Positions 13,705 through 21,205 of a stretch of 21,205 nt of DNA are shown one piece after another. This DNA is from a virus: the IMG/VR virus record IMGVR_UViG_3300046001_005272, positions 1 through 21,205 of that record. The stretch is one strand, 5' to 3'. Made by a program: the position numbers and the translations under genes. The notes below the pieces were generated by a model. The model was not told the DNA's origin, did not search any database, and saw only the letters and a list, made by a program, of their open reading frames with translations. The first letter of the stretch is position 1; the number at the start of each line of letters is the position of its first letter.

Positions 13705-14805
13705 TTAGCTGTCGGCGGCGGCGGCGAAGAACGCCGTAACCATGCCGTGCTGCTTGCCGTTGAACGCCATCTTCTTGACGCCGCGCAGCTCTTCGATGGC
13801 CACACCCGGACGGAAGCCGTAGTCCTTGGTGCTGTCGGTCTTCGGAGCGGGTTCCTGACCCCACGCCACGCCAACGGCCTGCTGACCGCAGACGAACACC
13901 GGGCGGATGTCGCAGGACGACGCGCCGATGCCGTTGAGGTTGTAGGTGCCGGCGGCAGCGACGGTGTCGATCTCCGGGACTTCGCGGTGCACGACGCCGT
14001 CGTAGATCAGGTCGCCGTCCTGGAAGAGCGGGTTCGACTCCACATCACGCGGACGGGCCTCGCGGTTGGCCGCAGTGATGGTCGAGTCGGCCTTCAGATC
14101 GCGGAAGGTGCGCGAGCCGTGGAACGCGACGTAGAACTCCTTGCCGTCAGCCGTCTTGTAGGGACGGACGTGCGGGTCGGCCTGCTTGGCGATGCGCTTG
14201 GCCAGCGACATGCTGGCGGCGGTGCACTTGTCGTCGGTCGTGTCGATGTTGCCGACAGCGGTGGCCCAGGTTGCCGAGTAGTTCGAGACCAGCTTGCCAA
14301 ACAGCAGGCGGTCCGAGTTGGCGGCGTTGTAGGCGTTGCGGTTGGCAGCGGACGAGTCGGCCAGAAGGACGGTCGTGTCGCCGGTCGTGACCAGCGAAAG
14401 CATGGCCTCGATCACGTCGTCACGCAGGCCCTCCGAGGACCACTGCTTCAGCATGGCCTTGGCAGCGCCCAGGAGGTCGATCTCGGTCTTGAACGAGGTC
14501 GACTTCGGAACGCGGACGCCGTTGCGGAGCCAGTCCACCGAGATGCCGCAGTTGTAGTTGCCGAGGTCTTCTTCGTTGCCGTCCAGAACGGTCGAGCCGG
14601 TCACGCCCGCGCCGGTCAGGCGCGTGATGAGCGGGATGTTGATGGTCTTGCCGGCCTGCTCTTGCAGTTCGTAGGCAGCCATGATGATCGAGGTCGGGCC
14701 GCGACCCATGTACGGCATGAAGCCGGACTCGCGAACGTACTCTTTCAGGTAGTCTTTGCGCCAGACTTGCTTCTCAGAAGCGGTGGCGAGTTGCACTTCG
14801 GCCAT
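13705..14805 (-). CDS. Major capsid protein, N4-gp56/DUF4043-type HK97 fold, 366 aa
   Basis: The signature region GPTSIIMAAYELQEQAGKTI, then LITRLTGAGVTGSTVLDGNE and EDLGNYNCGISVDWLRNG is characteristic of the N4-gp56/DUF4043 capsid family. The rest (FYVAFHGSRTFRDLKAD, LFQDGDLIYDGVVHREVPEI, and a GVAWGQEPAPKTD...DYGFRPGVAIEELRG end) fits the same family. It forms the icosahedral shell. ATG 14805 has AAGGGA about 5 bases upstream and comes 3 bp after the scaffold stop. P22-like packaging genes with this capsid type rather than a P22 gp5-like coat are worth noting, though the folds are related. Confidence 0.9.
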   Translation of the reverse strand: MAEVQLATASEKQVWRKDYLKEYVRESGFMPYMGRGPTSIIMAAYELQEQAGKTINIPLITRLTGAGVTGSTVLDGNEEDLGNYNCGISVDWLRNGVRVPKSTSFKTEIDLLGAAKAMLKQWSSEGLRDDVIEAMLSLVTTGDTTVLLADSSAANRNAYNAANSDRLLFGKLVSNYSATWATAVGNIDTTDDKCTAASMSLAKRIAKQADPHVRPYKTADGKEFYVAFHGSRTFRDLKADSTITAANREARPRDVESNPLFQDGDLIYDGVVHREVPEIDTVAAAGTYNLNGIGASSCDIRPVFVCGQQAVGVAWGQEPAPKTDSTKDYGFRPGVAIEELRGVKKMAFNGKQHGMVTAFFAAAADS

Positions 14806-14808
14806 TCG

Positions 14809-15567
14809 TTATCCCTTGAAAATGGAGTCGAACGCCACGCCCTCCCCAACCGGCTGAGCGCCGGGTTTCGCGCCCCCTGCTGCGGGAGCGGATGCGAGAG
14901 ATCGAGGCGGCGACGGATGCGGCTGAGCCGCTGAAGATTGCGGGGTGGGGGCAGCGGATTGACCGGCTTGCCATGCGAGAAAGGCGTCGAGCCTTCCGGG
15001 GTCTTGCAGCGCGGATAGGGCCTGCGCCTGCTGGTATTCCTTCACCACCACATCAAACGGGTCATCCGAGGCGTGGAGGCGTTGGTTGAAGAACGGGTCG
15101 GCGTCACACTTGGCGATGCCCCATTCCTTGGCCTTGTCGAACACGTCGCCATAAGCCTGCTTGGCCATCCGCTCCGAGAACTGGAGCGTGAGCTTGCGGG
15201 TTTGGCCGATGAGTTGGCTTTGCAGCCAGTCATCGTAGGCGTCGGGGTCGGCGTAGCGGTCAGGAACCTGGGGCGCTTGCCTCTGGTTTTCGATTTGAGC
15301 GAGGCGAGCCTCTGCGGCCTTCAGCTTGTCCCGCGTGTCGAGCAGGGCCGTCAGGGGAACGTGTCCCGGTGGCGTCACTGCACTTTCAGGCGGGGGAGCG
15401 GGAGCGGTTGTCGGCTCCAGCGGCTGTTCGGCGGCTTGGGTGATCTCCTGCGGCGGCGCGGTTTCCGCTGCGGCCTTGGGAGCGAATCGTCCCGTCTCAT
15501 CGCGCACAGGTTCGGCGCGCGATTCATCACCGGACGGTTCCCCGTCCAGAAACTCCAGATTGTCCAT
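14809..15567 (-). CDS. Capsid scaffolding protein candidate, 252 aa
   Basis: It lies exactly between portal and major capsid genes, the usual scaffold position. The N-terminal 80 residues are acidic and Pro/Ala-rich. A helical middle (DTRDKLKAAEARLAQIENQR, then DWLQSQLIGQTRKLTLQFSE) and a low-complexity Pro/Ser/Ala-rich C-terminal part end in GVAFDSIFKG. This composition is typical of scaffolds, which shape the procapsid and then leave it. Sequence alone gives no specific family. The Shine-Dalgarno is weak (GGTGAAAC before ATG). Confidence 0.75.
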   Translation of the reverse strand: MDNLEFLDGEPSGDESRAEPVRDETGRFAPKAAAETAPPQEITQAAEQPLEPTTAPAPPPESAVTPPGHVPLTALLDTRDKLKAAEARLAQIENQRQAPQVPDRYADPDAYDDWLQSQLIGQTRKLTLQFSERMAKQAYGDVFDKAKEWGIAKCDADPFFNQRLHASDDPFDVVVKEYQQAQALSALQDPGRLDAFLAWQAGQSAAPTPQSSAAQPHPSPPRSLASAPAAGGAKPGAQPVGEGVAFDSIFKG

Positions 15568-15606
15568 GTTTCACCAGAACGCCCGAAACCCCGGCGGCGG
15601 GTTGCC

Positions 15607-17442
15607 CTACGCGAGCAGCGGATCGCCCGAGAAACCCGGCGGCGGCATGAGGGCGGACTGCTTGAGCATCCCGTCCAGCATTTCGTTTTGTGCCTTCGCG
15701 CCCGTCAGGGCTGCGTCGGCCTCCATTCCAGCGACCTTTGCCTCCGCACCGCGCTTGGCGATGCCAGCCTGTTCGGCCTGCTGCTGTTGTGCTTGCGGGT
15801 CGGTGTTCTGACCCTTGATCTTGTCCATCAACTCGCGCTTGTTCGGCAGCGAGGACGCCTCGAACAGAACCTGGCCCATCGGGCTTTGCAGATCGACGCC
15901 CGACTTGGCCAGTTCCACCAGCATGGCGAACTGCTCTTGCTGGAGGTTGGCCGTGTTCGGAACGCTGTCGAGGATGATGTCGATGTCGAGTTTCGCGATC
16001 TCGTTCTCTAGCCCGAGCAGCGGCTGGCCCATCTGATCGAGAACAGGCGGACCCATTTGAGGCTTGCCGCTCTCATCCATGACCGGCTGACCATCAGGCC
16101 CCGTCACGGGGAACCCTTTGGGCTGGTTCAGGCCGATGAAGTCCGCCACGCCATCATCATCCGTGACCCTGATCCACATCGGGGCCTGCCAGAACTGACG
16201 GGCGCGGTTCCACATCTGCCTATACAGGCGAAGCTCCCAATCCTCGACACCGCCGAAGATGATAGCCAACTCGGTAAGCCCGGCCTGCTGGCGCACCATC
16301 TGCGCCCGGCCCGAACTGTCGGCACCCTGCCGGCCAAGCATCGCCGGGTTAGGCCCCATGCGCTCGATCTCGGCCTTGGCCTCCGCGAGCAAGCTGGCCT
16401 GACCCGACGCCATGTCCGAGGTCGGCACCACCTGAACGCCGGACGGCAGCACACCATCGGGACGCGCGGCCTCCTTGCGGACCAACTCAACGTCAGCCCC
16501 GGCCAGCGCGCCGTACTCACTCTCTTGAACCTGACGAACGCTGACCAGATGGAGCAGCTTGGACCGGCGCTTGTTGATCTCGTCCTGCGGGCCTCGCATA
16601 TCGCGCACCAGGCCGTAACGGTTGTTCTCCCGGTCGATGTAACAGGACTGCGCCTCAATCGGGTTGCAGGGCCGTCCCTTGTCGTCCTGGTAGGGGCTTT
16701 CGGCCTTCGCGAGGACGCCGCCGGAGAAGAACACGCAACGCTGCCAGCCGCCCTCCTTGTGGTACATCTCCACGACCATCAGGCGGCGCTTCTTGGAGTC
16801 CACCCACGCGATCTCGCCATCCTTGGGGCGGTCTTGCATGGAGTCGTCCAGCGGCACGGCCTCACCGACGCCAATCTCAGTCTCCAGAGCCTGCTTGGCT
16901 TCCGGGTAAGCCTCCGCAACGTCGTCCGCATACATCCACTTGGCCACGCCCATGTAGCGGGCGTCGGTCAGGTCGAGCTTGCGGGCGCGCGGGTCGTAGA
17001 AGAATTCCTCATGGCGGATAAGCTCCACCTTGATCTCGTCGTCCGCGTACTCAACGACCGCAGCGCACGTCCCGGCAACCAGATAGTCCTTGGCCCCTTG
17101 CAGCTTCATGTCGTCAAAGCGGTTCTTGTCCGCGATGTAGCGCAGCGATTTTGACGCCACGTCCGCCGCGTCCGCATCCTTCGGGTTACGCGGATAGGCG
17201 CGCGGGTCCGTCTCGCCCTGCTGGATGACACCCAGCGTCCCGTTGATGGCCGGACGAACGCGGTTGAACACAAGGTCAGGCTGCTTGCGGGCCGTCAGGC
17301 TGCGCCGCTCCTCGGGCGTCCACTGATACCCGTCGTAATAGTCCTGGTCGATCTGCGAGTCCTTGCGGGCCGCTTCCGTCAGGGTCAGCGCCTCGGTCAG
17401 CATCCGCTTATAGGTAGCGAGGTCTTTTACGCCGTCCGCCAT
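15607..17442 (-). CDS. Portal protein, P22-like, 611 aa
   Basis: The N-terminus (MADGVKDLATYKRMLTEALT), the DQDYYDGYQWTPEERRSL motif, RKQPDLVFNRVRPAINGTLG and a middle part with RDMRGPQDEINKRRSKLLHL match the P22-like portal family. It forms the dodecameric ring that passes DNA. It is shorter than P22 gp1 (725 aa). The last about 70 residues include a Gln-rich stretch (PQAQQQQAEQAG) and a long helix, recalling the C-terminal barrel of the P22 portal. The start ATG overlaps the end of the terminase gene by 16 bp. Confidence 0.9.
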   Translation of the reverse strand: MADGVKDLATYKRMLTEALTLTEAARKDSQIDQDYYDGYQWTPEERRSLTARKQPDLVFNRVRPAINGTLGVIQQGETDPRAYPRNPKDADAADVASKSLRYIADKNRFDDMKLQGAKDYLVAGTCAAVVEYADDEIKVELIRHEEFFYDPRARKLDLTDARYMGVAKWMYADDVAEAYPEAKQALETEIGVGEAVPLDDSMQDRPKDGEIAWVDSKKRRLMVVEMYHKEGGWQRCVFFSGGVLAKAESPYQDDKGRPCNPIEAQSCYIDRENNRYGLVRDMRGPQDEINKRRSKLLHLVSVRQVQESEYGALAGADVELVRKEAARPDGVLPSGVQVVPTSDMASGQASLLAEAKAEIERMGPNPAMLGRQGADSSGRAQMVRQQAGLTELAIIFGGVEDWELRLYRQMWNRARQFWQAPMWIRVTDDDGVADFIGLNQPKGFPVTGPDGQPVMDESGKPQMGPPVLDQMGQPLLGLENEIAKLDIDIILDSVPNTANLQQEQFAMLVELAKSGVDLQSPMGQVLFEASSLPNKRELMDKIKGQNTDPQAQQQQAEQAGIAKRGAEAKVAGMEADAALTGAKAQNEMLDGMLKQSALMPPPGFSGDPLLA

Positions 17443-18710
17443 GTGTCAGCCTCCCGTCGCGGACGCCCCCAAAGGTCCGGGGGGTTTGGGTTAGCCGTGA
17501 TGACTGGAGCCGGACCCATCTTGCGGAGGCCCTCCAGCGCGTATCGCAGCGCGTCAATCGTGTTGTTGTGCTTGTCTTCCAGCACCGGCAGAACCTCGCC
17601 CGTCTGTGCGTCCACCTTGTAGGAGTAGAGCGTCAGCTCCTCGATCACCGGCTCGCAGCGCGGGTGCACGACGATGTCAAAGCTCTTCAGGAACTCGACG
17701 CCGTCCTCAATCGAGCCGGAACCCTTGATGGCGGATACGATCTTGAACGCCTGCCGGCGCATATAACTGACCGTCTCCGGCCTCGCGCTGTCCGCCGTGA
17801 TCGGCCACTTGCGGCTATCAGGCACCAGGTCAAACAGCGCCGGGGTCTTGTCGATCTCGCAGCCAACCTCTGAGACGCAGTGGTCAACGTAGAGCGTCCG
17901 GCTGTCGAGGTAGCAGCGGACCAGCACGGTCGGGTCAACCGCGAAGCCCCAATCGGCCCCAAACCTGAACCGGGCCTCGCGCGGCGTGTCGAACGCCTCA
18001 ACCCTCCAGTTTCGGAACACCCGCTGCTCACTGTTGCGGGAATACTCACCGAGCCAGACGTGCGCGTATTTGTCGGGGTCGCGAGCCTTGTCCCACTCCA
18101 TCTCTGACTTCAGCGGCTCACCGAACCACGGGTTTTCCGTGTAGTTCACCCGCCGAACTATCGAGCCTGGCGGCGGCGTTCCGCCTCGGAACATCAGGTC
18201 AACCGGGTCTTTATCGCTGTCGGGGTTCCAGTCCCACCAAATCTCCGACCCCTCAGCCCGGATGGTCGGCGTCAAAACCTTGATGCTGTTCTGACTGACC
18301 GTGCGGGCCTCGTTCACATATCCGATGGTGATGCCCTCGGTGGACTTCACGCTTTCGACGTTGGACCGCAGCCCCGCAAAATCAACCGTCGTGCCGTTCT
18401 TTGCCCTGATCTCGTACTGAAGACTCTCGTAAAAGCCGTCGCCGTTCGTCGGGCCGAACCCCATTTGCGGGATTAGGTCGTCCAGCAGAGTTTTGACCGA
18501 GCCGTCGATGCTCTTCTGAATCTCCCGGAAGCAGTAGATGCGCTCCGGTTTCACGAACCCCCGGACCAGAAGCGCGCGGGCGAACCCGTGAGACTTGGCC
18601 GAACCCCGACCGCCGTAAAGCGCCCTATGCCTGACCGGCAGGCCGTCATCGCCTGTTGGCGAGAACAGCGGGAACTCCAGGCACTCCGGCAGGTCCGCTG
18701 AAATCCTCAC
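17427..18710 (-). CDS. terL: Terminase large subunit (ATPase-nuclease), Sf6 gp2/PBSX-like, 427 aa
   Basis: The ATPase domain has Walker A GGRGSAKS (residues 33-40) and a Walker B-like segment ITIGYVNEA with Glu134, followed by WWDWNPDSD. The nuclease domain shows the expected acidic residues: Asp253 in RFGADWGFAVDP, Asp307 in ITADSARPE and Asp386 in NNTIDALRYAL. The layout is that of Sf6 gp2 and the PBSX-type terminases used in headful packaging. It pumps DNA into the procapsid and cuts it. The start is GTG 18710, overlapping the small subunit stop as GTGA. Length is slightly under Sf6 gp2 (470 aa), and nothing appears missing. Confidence 0.95.
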   Translation of the reverse strand: MRISADLPECLEFPLFSPTGDDGLPVRHRALYGGRGSAKSHGFARALLVRGFVKPERIYCFREIQKSIDGSVKTLLDDLIPQMGFGPTNGDGFYESLQYEIRAKNGTTVDFAGLRSNVESVKSTEGITIGYVNEARTVSQNSIKVLTPTIRAEGSEIWWDWNPDSDKDPVDLMFRGGTPPPGSIVRRVNYTENPWFGEPLKSEMEWDKARDPDKYAHVWLGEYSRNSEQRVFRNWRVEAFDTPREARFRFGADWGFAVDPTVLVRCYLDSRTLYVDHCVSEVGCEIDKTPALFDLVPDSRKWPITADSARPETVSYMRRQAFKIVSAIKGSGSIEDGVEFLKSFDIVVHPRCEPVIEELTLYSYKVDAQTGEVLPVLEDKHNNTIDALRYALEGLRKMGPAPVITANPNPPDLWGRPRREADTWRTA

Positions 18711-19144
18711 GCTTCGCCGGGCCGGACAAACCGCAAGACAACCTCGCCCTGCGTCTTGATCGGCGCGTCACCCTCTTCGCCGCCAACGTGCGCGACCTTG
18801 TCGCCGTACTTTTTCGGGGACAGCTTGGAGGCGTACCATTTGCGGGCGTCTATCCGGAGCCGATTGCGCGCCACCTCGACAGCGTCCGCGACCGCCTCGT
18901 CTGAAATCTCGACCACGTCCTCGGCGTAGAAGTCCGCCTGGTTCTCGCGCGCCTGCGCGTACTGCCGCCGAAACTCCGCGCTCCAATCCTCCGCACCCGC
19001 GAGCCAACGGCGCACCGTGGTCTCTGAGGGCATGAAGTCATCGCGGTCTGGACCGACGATCCTCCGCAGGCTTTCGCCCTTGGACATACGCTCACAAATC
19101 TCGTTGGCGATCTCGGGCGTAAAGTCGGAAGGACGACCAATCAT
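18707..19144 (-). CDS. terS: Terminase small subunit, Sf6 gp1-like, 145 aa
   Basis: The sequence GRPSDFTPEIANEICERMSK followed by TTVRRWLAGAEDWSAEFRRQ, a helical core (DEAVADAVEVARNRLRIDAR) and KWYASKLSPKKYGDKVAHVG follows Sf6 gp1 closely (GRPSDY, RLRVDTRKW, PRKYGDK), and the length is almost the same (140 aa). It binds the packaging site and loads the large subunit. The frame is open upstream to 19348, but ATG 19144 has AGGAGG just before it and matches the family start. A pac site may lie in this gene, as in P22, but cannot be read from sequence. Confidence 0.92.
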   Translation of the reverse strand: MIGRPSDFTPEIANEICERMSKGESLRRIVGPDRDDFMPSETTVRRWLAGAEDWSAEFRRQYAQARENQADFYAEDVVEISDEAVADAVEVARNRLRIDARKWYASKLSPKKYGDKVAHVGGEEGDAPIKTQGEVVLRFVRPGEA

Positions 19145-19592
19145 GCGCCCTCCTGTGTGTTGAGGCTGCTCGTCTCGTCTCCCCGTGCTGGCCATTGCCT
19201 TAGCTCCGAACACAGACGGGGTGATCGTGTCTCCCGCGCTTTGGGGGATGGGGTCCGCGCCACTAACCGCTCTTTGCGTAATGCTCTGGGCTTTTCGGGC
19301 GTGTCGGCTGGGCGCGGATGGTGTGGGCCGCTCGGCCAATAACTGCACCGGGTCATGACGCCGGCGGCCACCTGTAAGCGGTGGGCTTCAAGTCCCTAGT
19401 GGGAACTGGACGCAAAAAACTCTGCGGAGAAGCGGCGGGTCATCCCGTTGCCGCTCTCCCGGATCGACGCCCGCCCTCGCTGAAGGCTGTTTTTCTAAGG
19501 GCGCATTGCCCTTTGGCTGGTCCGCGCTCCACGCGTATCACGGACAAAACGAGAACGCAACAGGTTGTGGTGAGAAAAGTTCGGGACCACCA
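19145..19592 (-). promoter_or_regulatory. 448-bp gene-free leader between nusG-like and terS genes, several hairpins
   Basis: No convincing gene lies here on either strand; the open frame extending terS upstream has no coding support. In minus-strand order it holds AAGGGC-AATGC-GCCCTT (19513-19497), the larger hairpin at 19458-19427 followed by six T, a weak hairpin at 19407-19391, CCACC-7 nt-GGTGG (19384-19368) and GGCCG-AG-CGGCC (19337-19326). A weak promoter-like pair TTGCGT-17-TACGCG starts at 19560. The layout (regulator, leader with terminator-like structure, late genes) resembles the lambda Q-PR'-tR' arrangement, but promoter and antitermination site are inference. Confidence 0.45.
19414..19458 (-). 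terminator. Candidate leader terminator, imperfect
   Basis: On the minus strand GAGAGCGG-CAA-CGGG-ATGA-CCCG and CCGC-T-TCTC fold as one interrupted stem of about 12 bp (19458-19427) with a small bulge on each side. Six T residues follow at 19419-19414. The T tract lies 7 nt beyond the stem, farther than in an ideal intrinsic terminator, so this may pause or only partly terminate RNA polymerase. Confidence 0.36.
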
Positions 19593-20117
19593 TTAGGCGG
19601 CTTTCAGCACCTCCTCCAGATGGTCGCTGTCGATCACCGTCTTCCAGTTGAGCGCCGCGTTCAGCATCAGCTCGACCCGGCCCGCATCGGTCGCGGTCAG
19701 CACTTCCCCGATCAGGTCGCGGTAGGGGCCATCCAGCGTCACCTTGGCCTTGTCGCCGGGACGGTAGGTGCATTTGACCGCCGGGGTGTGGTCGAACTCG
19801 CCTGCGAGCTGTCGGGCTTGCAGGTCATAGACGAACCGGGCGTTGATCTCTGCCGGCACACCCATGCCGCACGATACCAGGCCCCGCACTCCGTCGATCT
19901 GGCGGACGTGGTAGAGCGATTGACCGGGGCAGAGGCCAACGAACAGGTAGCCGGTGAACAGGGGTGTATCGACCCGGTCGCGCTTCTTCGTGCGGGTGCT
20001 GCGCTTCCATTTGGTTTCCACCGGGAGGAAGACCGAGAAGCCATGCTCTTTGAGGCCCTTCGCAGCCTTGGCCTCGCAGACGGGGTTCGACTGAACAGCG
20101 TACCACTTGAGCATCAT
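19593..20117 (-). CDS. NusG-family transcription factor, phage-encoded (NGN plus KOW), 174 aa
   Basis: The N-terminal domain is an NGN fold by motif: KWYAVQSNPVCEAKAAKGLK, FSVFLPVE and DTPLFTGYLFVGL (compare PLFPGYVFV in NusG/RfaH). The C-terminal part YRPGDKAKVTLDGPYRDLIG followed by VELMLNAA looks like a KOW domain (about residues 118-155). NusG-type proteins bind RNA polymerase and alter pausing, termination and coupling to ribosomes; RfaH-like paralogues act on specific operons. It stands just before the late-operon leader, where lambdoid phages have Q, so operon-specific antitermination is the best hypothesis. The start ATG 20117 overlaps the micro-ORF stop (ATGA), with GGAG about 6 bases upstream. 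Binding partners cannot be read from sequence. Confidence 0.85.
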   Translation of the reverse strand: MMLKWYAVQSNPVCEAKAAKGLKEHGFSVFLPVETKWKRSTRTKKRDRVDTPLFTGYLFVGLCPGQSLYHVRQIDGVRGLVSCGMGVPAEINARFVYDLQARQLAGEFDHTPAVKCTYRPGDKAKVTLDGPYRDLIGEVLTATDAGRVELMLNAALNWKTVIDSDHLEEVLKAA

Positions 20118-20194
20118 GCTTCTCCAGTTTCATGGTTCACGTCTGCTTTGCAGCCGTACCCAGCCAGCTTGTTGGGACGTTCCGGGGTCATCAT
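20114..20194 (-). CDS. 26-aa micro-ORF coupled to both neighbours
   Basis: ATG 20194 overlaps the stop of the upstream gene by ATGA, and its TGA stop overlaps the NusG-like start by ATGA. GGAGG lies about 5 bases before the start, one of the strongest ribosome-binding sites in the window. The product (MMTPERPNKLAGYGCKADVN, then HETGEA) is hydrophilic, with one Cys and no membrane segment. It may be a real microprotein or a translational relay coupling the two larger genes. No family is recognised. Confidence 0.55.
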   Translation of the reverse strand: MMTPERPNKLAGYGCKADVNHETGEA

Positions 20195-20892
20195 GCGTAC
20201 CTCCGCGCCAGAAGCTCGCGCATCTCGGGCGACACACCGGCCTCGTCCACACGCGCGCACGGCGACGGACGCTCAAACTTGCTCCGCATCTTCAAGAGCG
20301 GGTCTTTGGCCTCCATCGTCATCTTGAACGAGGCCATCACGTCCGCGATCTCCTCCCGCGTCGGCTTCGGCCCGGCGATGCGCTCCGGCTTTTCGTCCAG
20401 CGGGACACGCGGGGCTGCGGTCGCCAGTTGTGCCCGGTAGTGAGCCTTGGCCCATCGGTTATCGCTCGGGACCGTCGTGGCCAGCTCGCGCAGCTTGCCC
20501 GGCTTGCACATGAACTCCGCATCCGCCGACCGAACCCAAGCCGCCATCCCGGCCTCAACCGCGAACGGGGTCAGTCCATCCATCGCGTCGAAGTAGTCAG
20601 CCCACCATGCGGCCCATTCCTGGGCGTTGCGCTGCGGCTGCGGGAACAGCGCGAACCGGGTCGAGATCACCGCCTTGATCTGGTCGTGCGTCGCCGGTCG
20701 AAGGGCCTCGGCCTTGAGCGCCGGCATCGCTCGCCGGGCCTCGTCCATCAGGATCTGGGACTTGCGAATGGTCTCGACCGCAACCGCGTCAGAACGCTCT
20801 ACGAGCAGCCATGAGTTCAGCGGCCCCGTCAGCGCCGGTCCAGCTTGCGGCGTAGTTGTCGTGGCGGGCAGCGAGTTTGTCGGGTCGGTCAT
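20191..20892 (-). CDS. Unrecognised 233-aa protein of the replication region
   Basis: I do not recognise a named family. The N-terminal 30 residues are Thr/Pro-rich (NSLPATTTTPQAGPALTGPL). The middle (HDQIKAVISTRFALFPQPQR, EWAAWWADYFDAMDGLTPFA, VEAGMAAWVRSADAEFMCKP) has the rhythm of small phage helicase-loader or replisome-accessory proteins, where an A..W..... and P...EL pattern recurs, but this is only a resemblance. The C-terminus is charged. ATG 20892 is preferred because GGAG lies 9 bases upstream; an in-frame TTG at 20907 sits over that site. It overlaps the upstream replication-type gene by 104 bp in another frame, which is long for this compact genome, and a later start cannot be excluded. 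Confidence 0.6.
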   Translation of the reverse strand: MTDPTNSLPATTTTPQAGPALTGPLNSWLLVERSDAVAVETIRKSQILMDEARRAMPALKAEALRPATHDQIKAVISTRFALFPQPQRNAQEWAAWWADYFDAMDGLTPFAVEAGMAAWVRSADAEFMCKPGKLRELATTVPSDNRWAKAHYRAQLATAAPRVPLDEKPERIAGPKPTREEIADVMASFKMTMEAKDPLLKMRSKFERPSPCARVDEAGVSPEMRELLARRYA

Positions 20893-21205
20893 TTCGGGCG
20901 GCTCCAAGGGCCTTCGGTTGCGGTGCGTCGTCTTCCCAGCGGCCCTGGTTGAGCCACGTCGCGGGGTTCGGGATGAACTGCGGGTCGTCCCAGCCGGGCA
21001 GCGCCCGCTCCAATCCGGCGAGGATGACGGCGAGAGGCTCGGCGGACGGGATGCGCTTCATCGCCCCGGCGAACGACTTGGCCGCTGCGTCCTTGCCGAC
21101 GCGCTTCGGATAGGCCGCCCAGAACGCCACGAAGCCTCTGGCGATCTCGGTTTGGGTCGGCCCCTTCGCGCGCGGGTTATATATATCCCCGTGGGTATGG
21201 GGGCG
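20789..21205 (-). CDS. C-terminal part of a phage replication protein, 5' end beyond window
   Basis: The frame is open to the right edge and includes GDIYNPRAKGPTQTEIARGF before VAFWAAYPKRVGKDAAAKSF. The FW..YP.r.gK..A...F pattern followed by ILAGLERALPGWDDPQFIPN and PATWLNQGRWEDD is the conserved C-terminal module of many phage replication initiator or helicase-loader proteins (often behind DUF1376 or winged-helix domains). The initiation domain would lie outside the window. The GTG at 21130 is probably internal, not a start, as no stop separates it from upstream coding sequence. It heads the replication part of the operon. Confidence 0.7.
   Translation of the reverse strand, partial: RPHTHGDIYNPRAKGPTQTEIARGFVAFWAAYPKRVGKDAAAKSFAGAMKRIPSAEPLAVILAGLERALPGWDDPQFIPNPATWLNQGRWEDDAPQPKALGAARNDRPDKLAARHDNYAASWTGADGAAELMAARRAF

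Noticed and set aside
19380-19415. TTCAAGTCCC followed by a small hairpin, looking like part of a tRNA T-arm
   Set aside because: No acceptor stem, D-arm or anticodon arm could be fitted on either strand.
19157-19596. Plus-strand short open frames (61 and 71 codons) in the leader
   Set aside because: No ribosome-binding site or protein-like composition; probably chance frames in structured non-coding DNA.

Overview
The window is a piece of a tailed-phage genome (prophage or free phage) with a P22/Sf6-type podovirus virion module. GC is high, GTG and TTG starts occur, and the lysis, capsid and tail genes look like those seen in Alphaproteobacteria phages, so a Caulobacterales-like host (for example Brevundimonas or Caulobacter) is a reasonable but unproven guess. 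No integrase, repressor, attachment site, tRNA or host gene is visible, so integration status cannot be decided. Both window ends cut through genes.

Almost everything is on the minus strand and reads from right to left. At the right edge are a truncated replication-type protein, an unrecognised 233-aa protein, a 26-codon micro-ORF tied to both neighbours by ATGA overlaps, and a NusG-family protein (NGN plus KOW). A 448-bp gene-free leader with several hairpins follows. Then comes a tightly overlapping virion operon: small and large terminase, P22-like portal, scaffold, N4-gp56/DUF4043-type major capsid protein, probable decoration protein, gp4-like adaptor, gp10-like hub, tail-needle candidate, a small protein resembling T7 gp13/GNAT, and three ejection-type proteins (gp7-like, a gp20-position protein and a very long gp16-position protein).

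A clean intrinsic terminator at 5474-5499 separates the ejection genes from a tail fibre carrying an alanine-rich heptad stalk and an SGNH-hydrolase-like domain. After it come a small membrane/coiled-coil protein and a holin candidate. The lysis block resumes with a TIGR02594-type endolysin, a 34-aa membrane peptide, an i-spanin and an overlapping o-spanin. The left-edge gene is a truncated HTH plus metallophosphoesterase protein.

Two places break the one-strand layout. A plus-strand two-gene module (93-aa conserved phage protein plus 57-aa HTH protein) sits between holin and endolysin, with a TTGACA box and a perfect dyad upstream. A plus-strand 54-codon ORF with one predicted membrane segment overlaps the 3' end of the gp16-position gene antisense.

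Working model (inference): the NusG-like protein sits where a lambdoid phage has its Q antiterminator, just before a hairpin-rich leader and the late genes. Later terminator-like hairpins that the late transcript must cross fit processive antitermination by this protein. The plus-strand module looks like an inserted, separately regulated accessory (moron) cassette.
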